A DNA stretch of 64,000 nucleotides. Source: CAVWDU01 sp963840725 (GTDB lineage Bacteria; Pseudomonadota; Gammaproteobacteria; Pseudomonadales; Halieaceae). The notes beneath the pieces are model-generated. The model had not been told where the DNA came from. It ran no database searches and worked only from the letters and a program-made list of their open reading frames with translations. Position 1 is the stretch's first letter; every line of letters starts with the position of its first letter. The DNA lies in the NCBI GenBank assembly GCA_963840725.1, contig CAWIZY010000009.1, positions 434,001-498,000 on the forward strand, in the 5' to 3' direction. The position numbers were made by a program, and so were the translations under genes. This document shows, one piece after another, positions 36,846-44,466 of this stretch.

Positions 36846-37706
36846 ATGCGGTTTGTAACGTTTGAACGTGAGGGCAAGCGGTCCTGGGGCACTGTAAAGA
36901 ACGACGGTGTCATTGACCTGGGCGCACGCATCGGTGGTGATTTATTGGCCACCTTGCAGGCGGGCACCCTGGACCAGGCCAGGGCGATGGCCGAGGGGGC
37001 GGATGTGGATTTCTCCACTGCCGGGATTCGCTACCTGCCGCCCATTACCGCACCGGAAAAAATTGCCTGCGTGGGGGTCAACTATGCGAACCGCAATGCC
37101 GAGTACAAGGATGGTTCAGAAGCGCCGAATTTTCCCAGTCTGTTTATGCGCACACCGGATTCCCTGACTGGCCATGAACAGCCGCTGCTGCGGCCACCAG
37201 AGTCCCACCAGTTGGATTACGAAGGGGAGATCGTGCTGATCATTGGCAAGGGCGGGCGCCGTATTGCAGAGACTGATGCCTACGATCATATCGCCGGGCT
37301 GAGTATCATGAACGAGGGCACGCTGCGCGATTGGGTGCGCCACGCCAAGTTCAATGTCACCCAGGGTAAAAATTTCGTGCATTCCGGGGCCATTGGCCCC
37401 TGGATGGTCAGCGCTGACGAGTTCACACCCGAACAGTTCGAGAATATGCGGGTAACCACCCGGGTCAACGGCGAGGTCCGTCAGGATGACACCACCGCCA
37501 GTATGATGTTCCCATTTCGCTACATCATCAGCTACCTCTCCAAATTCTTTCACCTCAAGCCGGGCGACGTGATCGCCACCGGAACGCCTAACGGCGCCGG
37601 AGCGAGATTCGATCCACCCATATGGCTGGTGCCCGGGGACGTAGTCGAGGTGGAAGTTGAGGGTGTGGGCTTGCTGTCCAATGAGGTGGTTGACGAAAAA
37701 ATATAA
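36846..37706 (+). CDS. hpaG: Fumarylacetoacetate hydrolase family protein, HpaG-like
   Basis: A single-domain FAH-fold protein of 286 residues. It shows KIACVGVNYANRNAEYK, DYEGEIVLIIGKGGRRI (metal-binding acidic residues), FVHSGAIGPWMV and PGDVIATGTPNGAGARF. In E. coli HpaG is a two-domain isomerase/decarboxylase of about 430 residues; here only one FAH domain is present and isomerisation may rest on hpaF. The gene start follows AGAGGTAGGCG, and its TAA overlaps the ATG of hpaR. The decarboxylase role is inferred from cluster context. Confidence 0.85.
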   Translation: MRFVTFEREGKRSWGTVKNDGVIDLGARIGGDLLATLQAGTLDQARAMAEGADVDFSTAGIRYLPPITAPEKIACVGVNYANRNAEYKDGSEAPNFPSLFMRTPDSLTGHEQPLLRPPESHQLDYEGEIVLIIGKGGRRIAETDAYDHIAGLSIMNEGTLRDWVRHAKFNVTQGKNFVHSGAIGPWMVSADEFTPEQFENMRVTTRVNGEVRQDDTTASMMFPFRYIISYLSKFFHLKPGDVIATGTPNGAGARFDPPIWLVPGDVVEVEVEGVGLLSNEVVDEKI

Positions 37707-38152
37707 TGGCCGATAGAAATCTGCGAGGCTTCGATCGATCACTGCCCATGTCGTTGCTGCGCGCGCGCGAGGCGGTAATGAAGAAGTTCATGCCGTCGCT
37801 TAAAGAACACAATCTGTCTGCTCAGCAATGGCGGGTGATCAGGGCATTAAAAGATGAGGACGGACTGGAGATTTCAGCACTGTCTCAACGCTGCCAGCTA
37901 ATGATGCCCAGCTTATCCAGAATTGTGAAGAATCTTGAGGCGCGAAACCTGATCGAGCGCCAGTCGGTTGAGGCGGATCAACGTCGTTCAGCGATTTACC
38001 TTACTGATCGCGGCTGCAATTTATTTGAGCTGGTCGCACCTAAATCGGCGGAGCGCTACGACTACATCACCGAAAAATTCGGTTATGGAAAGCTGGAGCT
38101 ACTCTATGATCTGCTGGATGAGCTGGTAGAAAAAATCGATGAGGAAGAGTAG
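37706..38152 (+). CDS. hpaR: MarR-family regulator of the hpa cluster
   Basis: A 148-residue winged-helix repressor. It begins RNLRGFDRSLPMSLLRAREAVMKKFMPSLKEHNLSAQQWRVIRAL, the standard HpaR/HpcR opening, followed by the recognition region LSQRCQLMMPSLSRIVKNLEARNLIERQS and the wing DQRRSAIYLTDRG. HpaR represses the meta-cleavage operon until pathway compounds bind. It is translationally coupled to the hpaG-like gene by a one-base stop/start overlap and divergent from hpaE. Confidence 0.92.
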   Translation: MADRNLRGFDRSLPMSLLRAREAVMKKFMPSLKEHNLSAQQWRVIRALKDEDGLEISALSQRCQLMMPSLSRIVKNLEARNLIERQSVEADQRRSAIYLTDRGCNLFELVAPKSAERYDYITEKFGYGKLELLYDLLDELVEKIDEEE

Positions 38153-38190
38153 CACCAGACGCCAAACCTGAAGACCTGATTTGGCGCAGT

Positions 38191-38250
38191 CCCTGCACGA
38201 GTGTCCACGAGTGTCCACGAGAGTCCACGAGAGTCCACGAGAGTGCGCGG
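38191..38250. repeat. 10-bp tandem repeat, four to six copies
   Basis: GTGTCCACGA (38201, 38211) and GAGTCCACGA (38221, 38231) repeat head to tail, flanked by diverged copies CCCTGCACGA (38191) and GAGTGCGCGG (38241). It lies in the short gap between the convergent hpaR and enoyl-CoA hydratase genes. Confidence 0.9.
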
Positions 38251-38335
38251 GGTTGGCGCTGCACCGTCCTACCGCGTTTCTGGCCCCATGCGTTGTGGCT
38301 TGCGTGAGGCGCCTGGCTGTGTCCTCGGGCTCCCG

Positions 38336-39103
38336 TCACCGCTTTTTTACTGCCTGTATGTAGCGCTCCCGGGCCGCGGTGCATTCGGCGTCCTGCAGCG
38401 CGGAGATCAAACTGTCGGCGTCTGACCAGGCGCGACCTGTGCCGACCATCTGCGACGTTATCGCATCCACATGGCGCTTGGTTGCCATGACCGGCGCAAG
38501 GGGTTTGGCGGCGATGTCTCGGGCCAGCGCCTCTGTACTCTCATTGAGCGCGCCGTGCTCAACCACCCGGTTGAGAAATCCGGCGCGGTGGGCCTCTGCC
38601 GCGTCGAAGGTTCGACAGGTGATGACCAGTTCCCGGGTGAGGGCCGGGCCGATTTCCCGCACCAGGCGCGGTATGCCACCCCAGGCCAGAGGAATGCCCA
38701 GGTCGATCTCGGGAATGGAAAACTGCGTGGTGGATTCTGCCAGCCGCAGATCACAGGCAGCGGCCAGCACCAGGCCGCCCCCCACGCACCAACCTTGAAT
38801 GCCTGCTATGGTGATAGCGTTCATATCCTCCAGGGCGTCCGCCATGAGCCGGCCTGCGTCCGCAGCAGCCCGGACACCGGCTTGACCGGTTTGCGGAAAC
38901 CCCTCGAGATCCGCACCGGCTGAGAAGGCCTTGCCGCGGCCCCCGACGATAACCACACGGATTTCCGGCTGTTGATTAAAGGCCTGGGCGGCCTGGGCGA
39001 TCTCCCGCAGGGTGCACAGCGAAAGCGCATTCAGTTTTTCCGGTCGGTTCAGCCATAACGACGCGATCGCGCCGTCCTGTTCAATTGCAATATTCTCGTA
39101 CAT
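38336..39103 (-). CDS. Enoyl-CoA hydratase/isomerase family protein
   Basis: A ~255-residue crotonase. Motifs are ASLWLNRPEKLNALS, the oxyanion segment AFSAGADLEGF, GWCVGGGLVLAAACDLRLAE and FSIPEIDLGIPLAWGGIPRLVREIG, the last carrying a Glu at the usual catalytic position. ATG 39103 follows AGGA with eight-base spacing; ATG 39112 is possible but overlaps that site. It is adjacent to the hpa cluster but convergent with it, so a link to aromatic catabolism is not shown. Confidence 0.9.
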   Translation of the reverse strand: MYENIAIEQDGAIASLWLNRPEKLNALSLCTLREIAQAAQAFNQQPEIRVVIVGGRGKAFSAGADLEGFPQTGQAGVRAAADAGRLMADALEDMNAITIAGIQGWCVGGGLVLAAACDLRLAESTTQFSIPEIDLGIPLAWGGIPRLVREIGPALTRELVITCRTFDAAEAHRAGFLNRVVEHGALNESTEALARDIAAKPLAPVMATKRHVDAITSQMVGTGRAWSDADSLISALQDAECTAARERYIQAVKKR

Positions 39104-39236
39104 GGGAGTCATCCTGTGGTCGTCGGCGCGGTAGCGGTTTGATGGTAACGCGTGCCAGTGGTCATGAGAACTGCCCGGTGGCTGTCAGCCGCTGCAAGAA
39201 AGCATACAATGGCTTGAGCGAGAGGAGGAACTGTCA

Positions 39237-39728
39237 TTGGAAAGATTCATAGAACGCTGTATTTACGCATCGCGCTGGTTGCTGGCCCCCATCTACCTGG
39301 GCCTGAGCCTGGCCATCCTGCTGTTGGCCATCAAGTTTTTTGAGGAACTCATCCACGTCTTTCCAGTGATACTGCACATGAGCGAAGCGGATCTGGTGCT
39401 GGTTGTCCTGAGCCTGATTGATCTGTCGCTGGTGGGGGGGCTGCTGGTTATGGTGATGTTCTCCGGTTACGAAAACTTCGTCTCGCGACTGGATTCCGTT
39501 CCCGAGGAGGGCGGGCTGGACTGGCTGGGAAAAATGGACTCAGGCAACCTGAAAAACAAGGTTGCGGTATCTATCGTCGCCATTTCTTCGATCCACCTGC
39601 TGCAGGTGTTTATGGAAGTGCGCACCATCGCCAATGACAAGATCAAGTGGTACGTCATCCTTCATCTCACTTTCGTGGTCTCGGCTTTTTGTATGGGCTA
39701 CCTGGACCGGGTAACTCGAACCAAGTGA
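39237..39728 (+). CDS. UPF0114 (YqhA) family membrane protein
   Basis: A 163-residue membrane protein with three to four helices. It opens with MERFIERCIYASRWLLAPIYLGLSLAI, the family signature, and continues LIDLSLVGGLLVMVMFSGYENFVSRLD and KVAVSIVAISSIHLLQVFM. The TTG start at 39237 is supported by a strong GAGAGGAGGAA upstream. Function is unknown for the family. It contains an intact in-frame G7 tract (39434-39440), useful when judging the frameshifts elsewhere. Confidence 0.92.
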   Translation: MERFIERCIYASRWLLAPIYLGLSLAILLLAIKFFEELIHVFPVILHMSEADLVLVVLSLIDLSLVGGLLVMVMFSGYENFVSRLDSVPEEGGLDWLGKMDSGNLKNKVAVSIVAISSIHLLQVFMEVRTIANDKIKWYVILHLTFVVSAFCMGYLDRVTRTK

Positions 39729-39824
39729 CCGCGGTCACTGCAGTAGTGGTATCGACCGGGGGGTGTGGTATCGTTTATTCCCCAGCGCCCCCCAAACGTT
39801 ACAAATGGACGATCGGCGTCAAAT

Positions 39825-39867
39825 AAAAAAGCACCGTAAAAAAGTACGGTAAAAAAAGCACCGTAAA
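39825..39867. repeat. Direct repeat in a gene leader
   Basis: AAAAAAGCACCGTAAA occurs at 39825-39840 and again at 39852-39867, with TACGGTAAA, partly complementary to GCACCGTA, between them. It ends 17 bases before the next start codon, so it could affect translation of that leader. Confidence 0.75.
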
Positions 39868-39884
39868 CAAGGAGAAGTTACTCG

Positions 39885-40358
39885 ATGATGTTTCACATCC
39901 CCTGTGGCCAGAGTCAGGTTTGTCAATTCGATGTTTATCCGGCACAGCCCGACAAGGGCCATGCCAGCGACTGGCGGGTGGTTAACACCGCCAGCGGCGA
40001 GGAACTGAATAAGGAGCAATTCGATATTAAGTTCTCGAAGAAGTCGACACTCATGCAGCGCCAGGTTGAGCGGATGATACTGGTCTTTACCATAGCGCAA
40101 CCCGAACCACCTGAAGTGGCTTCATGGCGGTTCGTGCACGGGGGGGTAATGTACTGTGAGGGGAAGGCAGACTATCGAGACGACCTGGCTTTTGAGATGA
40201 GTTCCGATGGCCGGGTGCTCACCGCGACGGCGAAGTGCCTGAGCAATGGCGATGAGGAATTCCAGTTCAGTTTTCTCGCGCTGCGCCGGGATAATCTCTC
40301 AGGGGAATGCCACATCTACTCCTCCGCGGATCCGGGCGGCAAGGTCGGTCGCAACTGA
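39885..40358 (+). CDS. Hypothetical protein
   Basis: Not recognised. A 157-residue soluble-looking protein with no signal peptide or membrane helix and with scattered Cys. ATG 39885 (or the second ATG at 39888) follows AAGGAGAA. The sequence alternates charged and beta-prone stretches (MILVFTIAQPEPPEVASWRFVHGGVMYCEG). It contains an intact G7 tract at 40140-40146. Convergent with the kinase gene. Confidence 0.7.
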   Translation: MMFHIPCGQSQVCQFDVYPAQPDKGHASDWRVVNTASGEELNKEQFDIKFSKKSTLMQRQVERMILVFTIAQPEPPEVASWRFVHGGVMYCEGKADYRDDLAFEMSSDGRVLTATAKCLSNGDEEFQFSFLALRRDNLSGECHIYSSADPGGKVGRN

Positions 40359-40378
40359 ACCCATTCGCCGGTTGGCGC

Positions 40379-42742
40379 TTATTCCAGGCGGATGGTCGCG
40401 GTGCGTTTTTGGCAGGCGGTATTGATATCGGCCTGTTGTAACAGTGCTGAGAATGCCGGGTCCGCGCACAAAGGGTCAAAAAATGGCAGGGTAAACCAGA
40501 TCCCGCTGAAGCCACTCGCAAGCGCTTCTTCCACCTCCACCATGGCGGCAATGTGCTGGCCGGAGAGGGTATAGACCAATGCCGCATTGAAGCTGTCTTC
40601 GGAGTTGCGGCGCCGGTTCTTCTCCCCCTGCTTCAGAGCCGCTATGGCTCGTTCATACATGCCCAGCTGGGCATAGGCTTGCGATAATGCTCGCGGGTCA
40701 CTGGGGGAGGGTCCCTGAGTCTGGTCTTTGACGATCTCCCGGTACAGGGAGTCGGCGGCCTCCTGGTTTCCCAGTAGCGTCTCGGCATCGGCTAGGTTCA
40801 ATACGACAATCGGCGATCGGTCGCCGGGTTGGTAAGCTGGCAGGAATTCTGCTCTCGCCTCCGCGTAGTCACCTCGTAGCAGGTAGGCAAGACCCAGGTT
40901 GGAGCGAGCCGTCTCGGATTCCTCAAGCTCCAGCGACGCCTGAAAGTGATCGATGGCAGAGTCGATGTTACCGGCATGCAGTTCGATCATACCCAACAAA
41001 TCCCGGGCGCTCCGGTCCGCGGGGTAAATAGCCAGCAACTTATTCAGCAGATCTGTTGCCTGGTCGGCCCGACCCCACTCGTAATAGTTCCAGGCACTCT
41101 CATAGTAGAGTTCTCGACTGGGTCGCATGGCCAGGGCTTTGCGGTAGTGCTGGTCCGCAGCCTCGTAACGCGCCTGCTTGGAGTCCAGTCGGGCACTGAG
41201 CTTGTGCACGAGAACCCTGTCACTGGCCAACAGTTTGAGGCTTTCTATCGCGCGGCCCGCAGCCGTGAAATCATCCTGTTCCAGGGCCACCTCGAACAGT
41301 GCCTGGTAGAGCAGTGGTGAATCGCCCGCCCAGGTTTTCGCGGTATCCAGAACGCGCTTGGCTCGCGACAGGTAGTCGGAGTCTCCGGTATCATCGTGCA
41401 GGTCAAGCGCGCTGTCTATATAGAGCCGATACAGTGGCAGGAAGCGGTCAGCCCGTCCGATCAGGGCTTCACTGCGCTGGAATATTTCGCTCTCACTGAT
41501 ATCGGCTGCGCCCATAAATGCCGTCTGATAGAGGGACAGATATTCGGCGTAATCGGCCTCGCTGATCAAGGACTCCAGGTTTTCTGTGGTGGCAGCCTCC
41601 GGGTAGAGTAAGGCCCATTGGCCGCCCACGATGTTCCAGGAGTCCAGTGTGGCTTCGGGAAGCAGGGTGGTGCTGCGGCTGGCCAGTACCGCCCCACGGG
41701 CATCGATGCGCTGCAAACTGAGCTCGCAACTCCTTTCCTGGCAACGCAGCGTACTGGCCAGTGCCTCATCGGCGCCCAGTGCTGCCAGCACAGTACTGGT
41801 GCTGCCCTGCACTGTGCTGGACTCGCGTGCGCCAATCAGCGTCAGGCCGGGGTTGTTGAGAACGGCTTGCTGTAGTGCCTGTTGTACGGTGGTGCGCAGA
41901 CCGAGCTGCTGTGACTCTGCGATTGCGCCGGTTGCGGTCAGCACCGGGTCCAGCACGGCCACATAGCGGGTTTCCGGCGGTTGCAGCAAGCGCCAGCCAA
42001 TAAGGGCAGCGGCAAGCACCGCCGCTGTGACTAAAGCAGCAGCCGGCCATTGGCGTCTCGCAGGTGCTGCCGAGACGGGTTCTGGCAAGGCCGTTTCTTG
42101 CTGGGTACTTTCGTGCCAGGCAAGCCTGAAAGCGTCTGCAGCCTCTGCAGCGCCCGGACGTTGCTCGGGCCGAGAATCCCGCAGCTGTTGCAGCAGGTGG
42201 CCCAGCCCGGGAGAATGCTGTTGTGGGTCATCGAGCATCTGTTCGGCCAGGCTGCCCAGTGCCGCGATGTCCTGCTCGCGACCGCGATTGTCAGTCACTG
42301 TCTCGGCTATGCCGAAGTCGGTGACTTTGGCTGTTCCATCTTTATTTACCAGTACATTCTCGGCCTTGAGATCGCGATGCGCGATACCGGCCTGATGGGC
42401 ACAGTCCAGGGCGGCCGCTATCTCTGATAACCAGCGCAGTCGTTCGCTCTGGTCACCGCTGCCCTCGCGCAACAGGATATGGAGATTGCGGCCATCAACA
42501 TACTCCATTACCAGCGCTAACTGATCCCCGTCTTCGATCAGGTCAAACAATTGCACCACATTGGGGTGATTCAATTGGGCCAGCAACCGTGCCTCGTCCT
42601 TCAAACGGTTGGTGAACTCCGGGTGTTGCAAGTCTTCGCGCAGGGTCTTGATGGCAACCAGGCGGTCCAGCCGAGTGTCCTTCGCCAGCGAAACAGTCCC
42701 CATACCACCGCGGCCCAGCGGCCGCACGATCTCGTAGCTCAT
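40379..42742 (-). CDS. Ser/Thr protein kinase with TPR-rich extracytoplasmic region
   Basis: A 787-residue Hanks-type kinase. ATG 42742 overlaps the FHA gene's stop by four bases (ATGA), so the longer frame from 42982 is rejected. Kinase landmarks: LGRGGMG (9-15), VAIK with Lys32, HRDLKAEN (122-129), DFGIA (142-146). A single membrane helix at about 232-251 separates it from a C-terminal half with several TPR-like units (YRKALAMRPSRELYYESAWNYYEWG, AIDHFQASLELEESETARSNLGLAYLLRGDYAEA). Oddly, the segment between DFG and DIAALGSLAEQML is too short to contain the usual APE/activation loop, so activity is uncertain. Confidence 0.88.
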   Translation of the reverse strand: MSYEIVRPLGRGGMGTVSLAKDTRLDRLVAIKTLREDLQHPEFTNRLKDEARLLAQLNHPNVVQLFDLIEDGDQLALVMEYVDGRNLHILLREGSGDQSERLRWLSEIAAALDCAHQAGIAHRDLKAENVLVNKDGTAKVTDFGIAETVTDNRGREQDIAALGSLAEQMLDDPQQHSPGLGHLLQQLRDSRPEQRPGAAEAADAFRLAWHESTQQETALPEPVSAAPARRQWPAAALVTAAVLAAALIGWRLLQPPETRYVAVLDPVLTATGAIAESQQLGLRTTVQQALQQAVLNNPGLTLIGARESSTVQGSTSTVLAALGADEALASTLRCQERSCELSLQRIDARGAVLASRSTTLLPEATLDSWNIVGGQWALLYPEAATTENLESLISEADYAEYLSLYQTAFMGAADISESEIFQRSEALIGRADRFLPLYRLYIDSALDLHDDTGDSDYLSRAKRVLDTAKTWAGDSPLLYQALFEVALEQDDFTAAGRAIESLKLLASDRVLVHKLSARLDSKQARYEAADQHYRKALAMRPSRELYYESAWNYYEWGRADQATDLLNKLLAIYPADRSARDLLGMIELHAGNIDSAIDHFQASLELEESETARSNLGLAYLLRGDYAEARAEFLPAYQPGDRSPIVVLNLADAETLLGNQEAADSLYREIVKDQTQGPSPSDPRALSQAYAQLGMYERAIAALKQGEKNRRRNSEDSFNAALVYTLSGQHIAAMVEVEEALASGFSGIWFTLPFFDPLCADPAFSALLQQADINTACQKRTATIRLE

Positions 42743-43734
42743 TGCTGGGATCGCGGCTCCGCGTCGGGGCCGTTCAGGCTGTGGGTCAGTTGTTCGCCCT
42801 TGAAAATCGAAAAGTTCGGACATCCAAAGCGGACCTGGCCTTTGCGCCGCTCCACCAGAGGCTCGGGATCGATGTTCGCGGGTAGTTTTTCGGCGATTTG
42901 TTTGCGTGCCCGGAATATCAGAATGTTGAGATGTGAGACATCCACGCCCAGTTCCCTGGCCAGAAGATCGGTGTCCACCCAACCCTGCGACTTGTTATCC
43001 AGACCCTCTGCCGCCTCTTCTGCACGATGCCGAGCCAGCTGCAGCAGCAGGTAGTGGTGGCTGCGTTCTCCGAGGTCGATGGCCTGGTTCCCCCGCTGCA
43101 GACGCAGGCGGGTAATCTCCTCATCCAGGCTGAGGTCGTACAGAAACTGAAAAGTATCGAGCCGCTCCCCGGAGGCCGGTACCAGTTCCGTCGCATTGGC
43201 GGAGTCGGCGAGAAACACCCGCCAGGCCTGCGCGCCGGTTTCGAGGCGCTGTTGATGTCGCAGCGGGTACTCCTGCAGGTCGACTTCAGCATCGCCAATG
43301 GGGTGGTAGAGCCAGCTGCGACGTATATTGGAGTAGTGGATTACCAGCGTCGGCCGGATTTCATCGGGCAGGAACAGGTAGGAGGTCAGCGGCAGGGTCA
43401 CGGTGCCGGCACTATCGGCCAGTAGCAGAGAAGTTGGGGCCCCATCGTCAACGAGTTCCCAGGCGCTGCCCGTCTGCGCACCAAAGGTCATGCTGGCGCC
43501 CAGCTCCAGCGCCGTATTGTGTGCAGCCTTGAGCCGTTTGCCGTTGACCCAGGTACCATTGCGACTCAGGTCTCTGAGCTGCCAGCCGTCGAGAAACCAC
43601 TCCAGCACGGCGTGCATGCGCGACACTTCGGGCGCTGCCACCACGGTATCCACCTGGTCGGCGCTGCGGCCGAGGGTATGGTGAGCCCGCAACGGCAGGC
43701 GCCGACCGCTTTTTGTATCCAGTATGTAGCCCAT
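42739..43734 (-). CDS. FHA-domain protein with C-terminal DNA-binding-like region
   Basis: A 331-residue protein. Residues about 1-95 form an FHA domain (HTLGRSADQVDTVV, EVSRMHAVLEW, LRDLSRNGTWVNGKRL), which binds phosphothreonine. A middle region (about 110-230) is unassigned. The C-terminal part (SQGWVDTDLLARELGVDVSHLNILIFRARKQIAE) looks like a winged-helix or transcription-regulator C-terminal domain. Coupled by overlap to the kinase gene, it is the obvious phospho-reader and likely substrate of that kinase. Confidence 0.85.
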   Translation of the reverse strand: MGYILDTKSGRRLPLRAHHTLGRSADQVDTVVAAPEVSRMHAVLEWFLDGWQLRDLSRNGTWVNGKRLKAAHNTALELGASMTFGAQTGSAWELVDDGAPTSLLLADSAGTVTLPLTSYLFLPDEIRPTLVIHYSNIRRSWLYHPIGDAEVDLQEYPLRHQQRLETGAQAWRVFLADSANATELVPASGERLDTFQFLYDLSLDEEITRLRLQRGNQAIDLGERSHHYLLLQLARHRAEEAAEGLDNKSQGWVDTDLLARELGVDVSHLNILIFRARKQIAEKLPANIDPEPLVERRKGQVRFGCPNFSIFKGEQLTHSLNGPDAEPRSQQ

Positions 43735-44466
43735 AAACCCTTGTTCTTTGGTCCCCGGTGCTGCCGTCCAGACCCTGGAGCGCGTCAGTTACTGTGAGTA
43801 TAACCAGTGTCATAGCGAGTGTAACGCTAGTTTTCAGTAGCGCTTGTCGGGGTGCGCGGCACCCGCCCGGTGGCCGTGTAATCGCCTGTAATGGTTTGCG
43901 TCCGGCGGCTCGGAGATACTGGGCACCGGTTAGGAGAGCACGTGCACTAACAGGGATGTCTGTTTACGTGATGGACCCTCCGCGGCGGACAGGGAAGTCC
44001 GCACCCAAACGGGCCGGATGCCCGCTGGTAATCAAGGAAGGTTGCCGGGACTCTCAGGATTCGAGTCACAGGCCTGGACGCCGCTGTTACAAGAGCAGGA
44101 AGCGCGCACGGGGACAGGGACGTCCGCACTTTGAACCGGGCTGGACGCCCGCTGGTGATCAGGGAGATTGCCGGGACTCGCAGGAATGTGTCACAGGACT
44201 GGATGCCGTCGTAAAAGATAGAGAATGATGCCCCAATCGCGGACAGGTGGTCCGCACTCCCTGCGCTTGAGTGCTCCCTGCCTGTGTTTCAAGCCCCGAT
44301 ACGCGCGCTGTGCGCGGTGGCGAAGTTGGCTGCGCTGGTCTAGAGTAGTGGGTTAGTAGGCGCTTTTAGCGCGGGAATCGCGGCTGCGGCCGACCCCACG
44401 CGCACCGATGCGAACGTTGAATTTTGTCGAACTCGGCCCTGGATCGTTTCCGGGAGGAGAGATTGG
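43735..44466. other. Long spacer upstream of the haem-oxidase operon
   Basis: About 730 bases with no credible gene. It contains a ~125-bp tandem repeat (43987-44257) and must hold promoters for the divergent FHA-kinase and peroxidase operons. The last bases (GGGAGGAGAGATTGG) supply a strong ribosome site for the peroxidase gene. Confidence 0.6.
43987..44257. repeat. ~125-bp tandem repeat, just over two copies
   Basis: GGACAGGGAAGTCCGCAC (43987), GGACAGGGACGTCCGCAC (44112) and GGACAGGTGGTCCGCAC (44241) begin successive units. Units one and two also share GGATGCCCGCTGGT/GGACGCCCGCTGGT, TGCCGGGACTC and GTCACAGG at matching places. Each head is palindromic (GGAC...GTCC). Copies are diverged, so the repeat is not recent. 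Confidence 0.85.
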
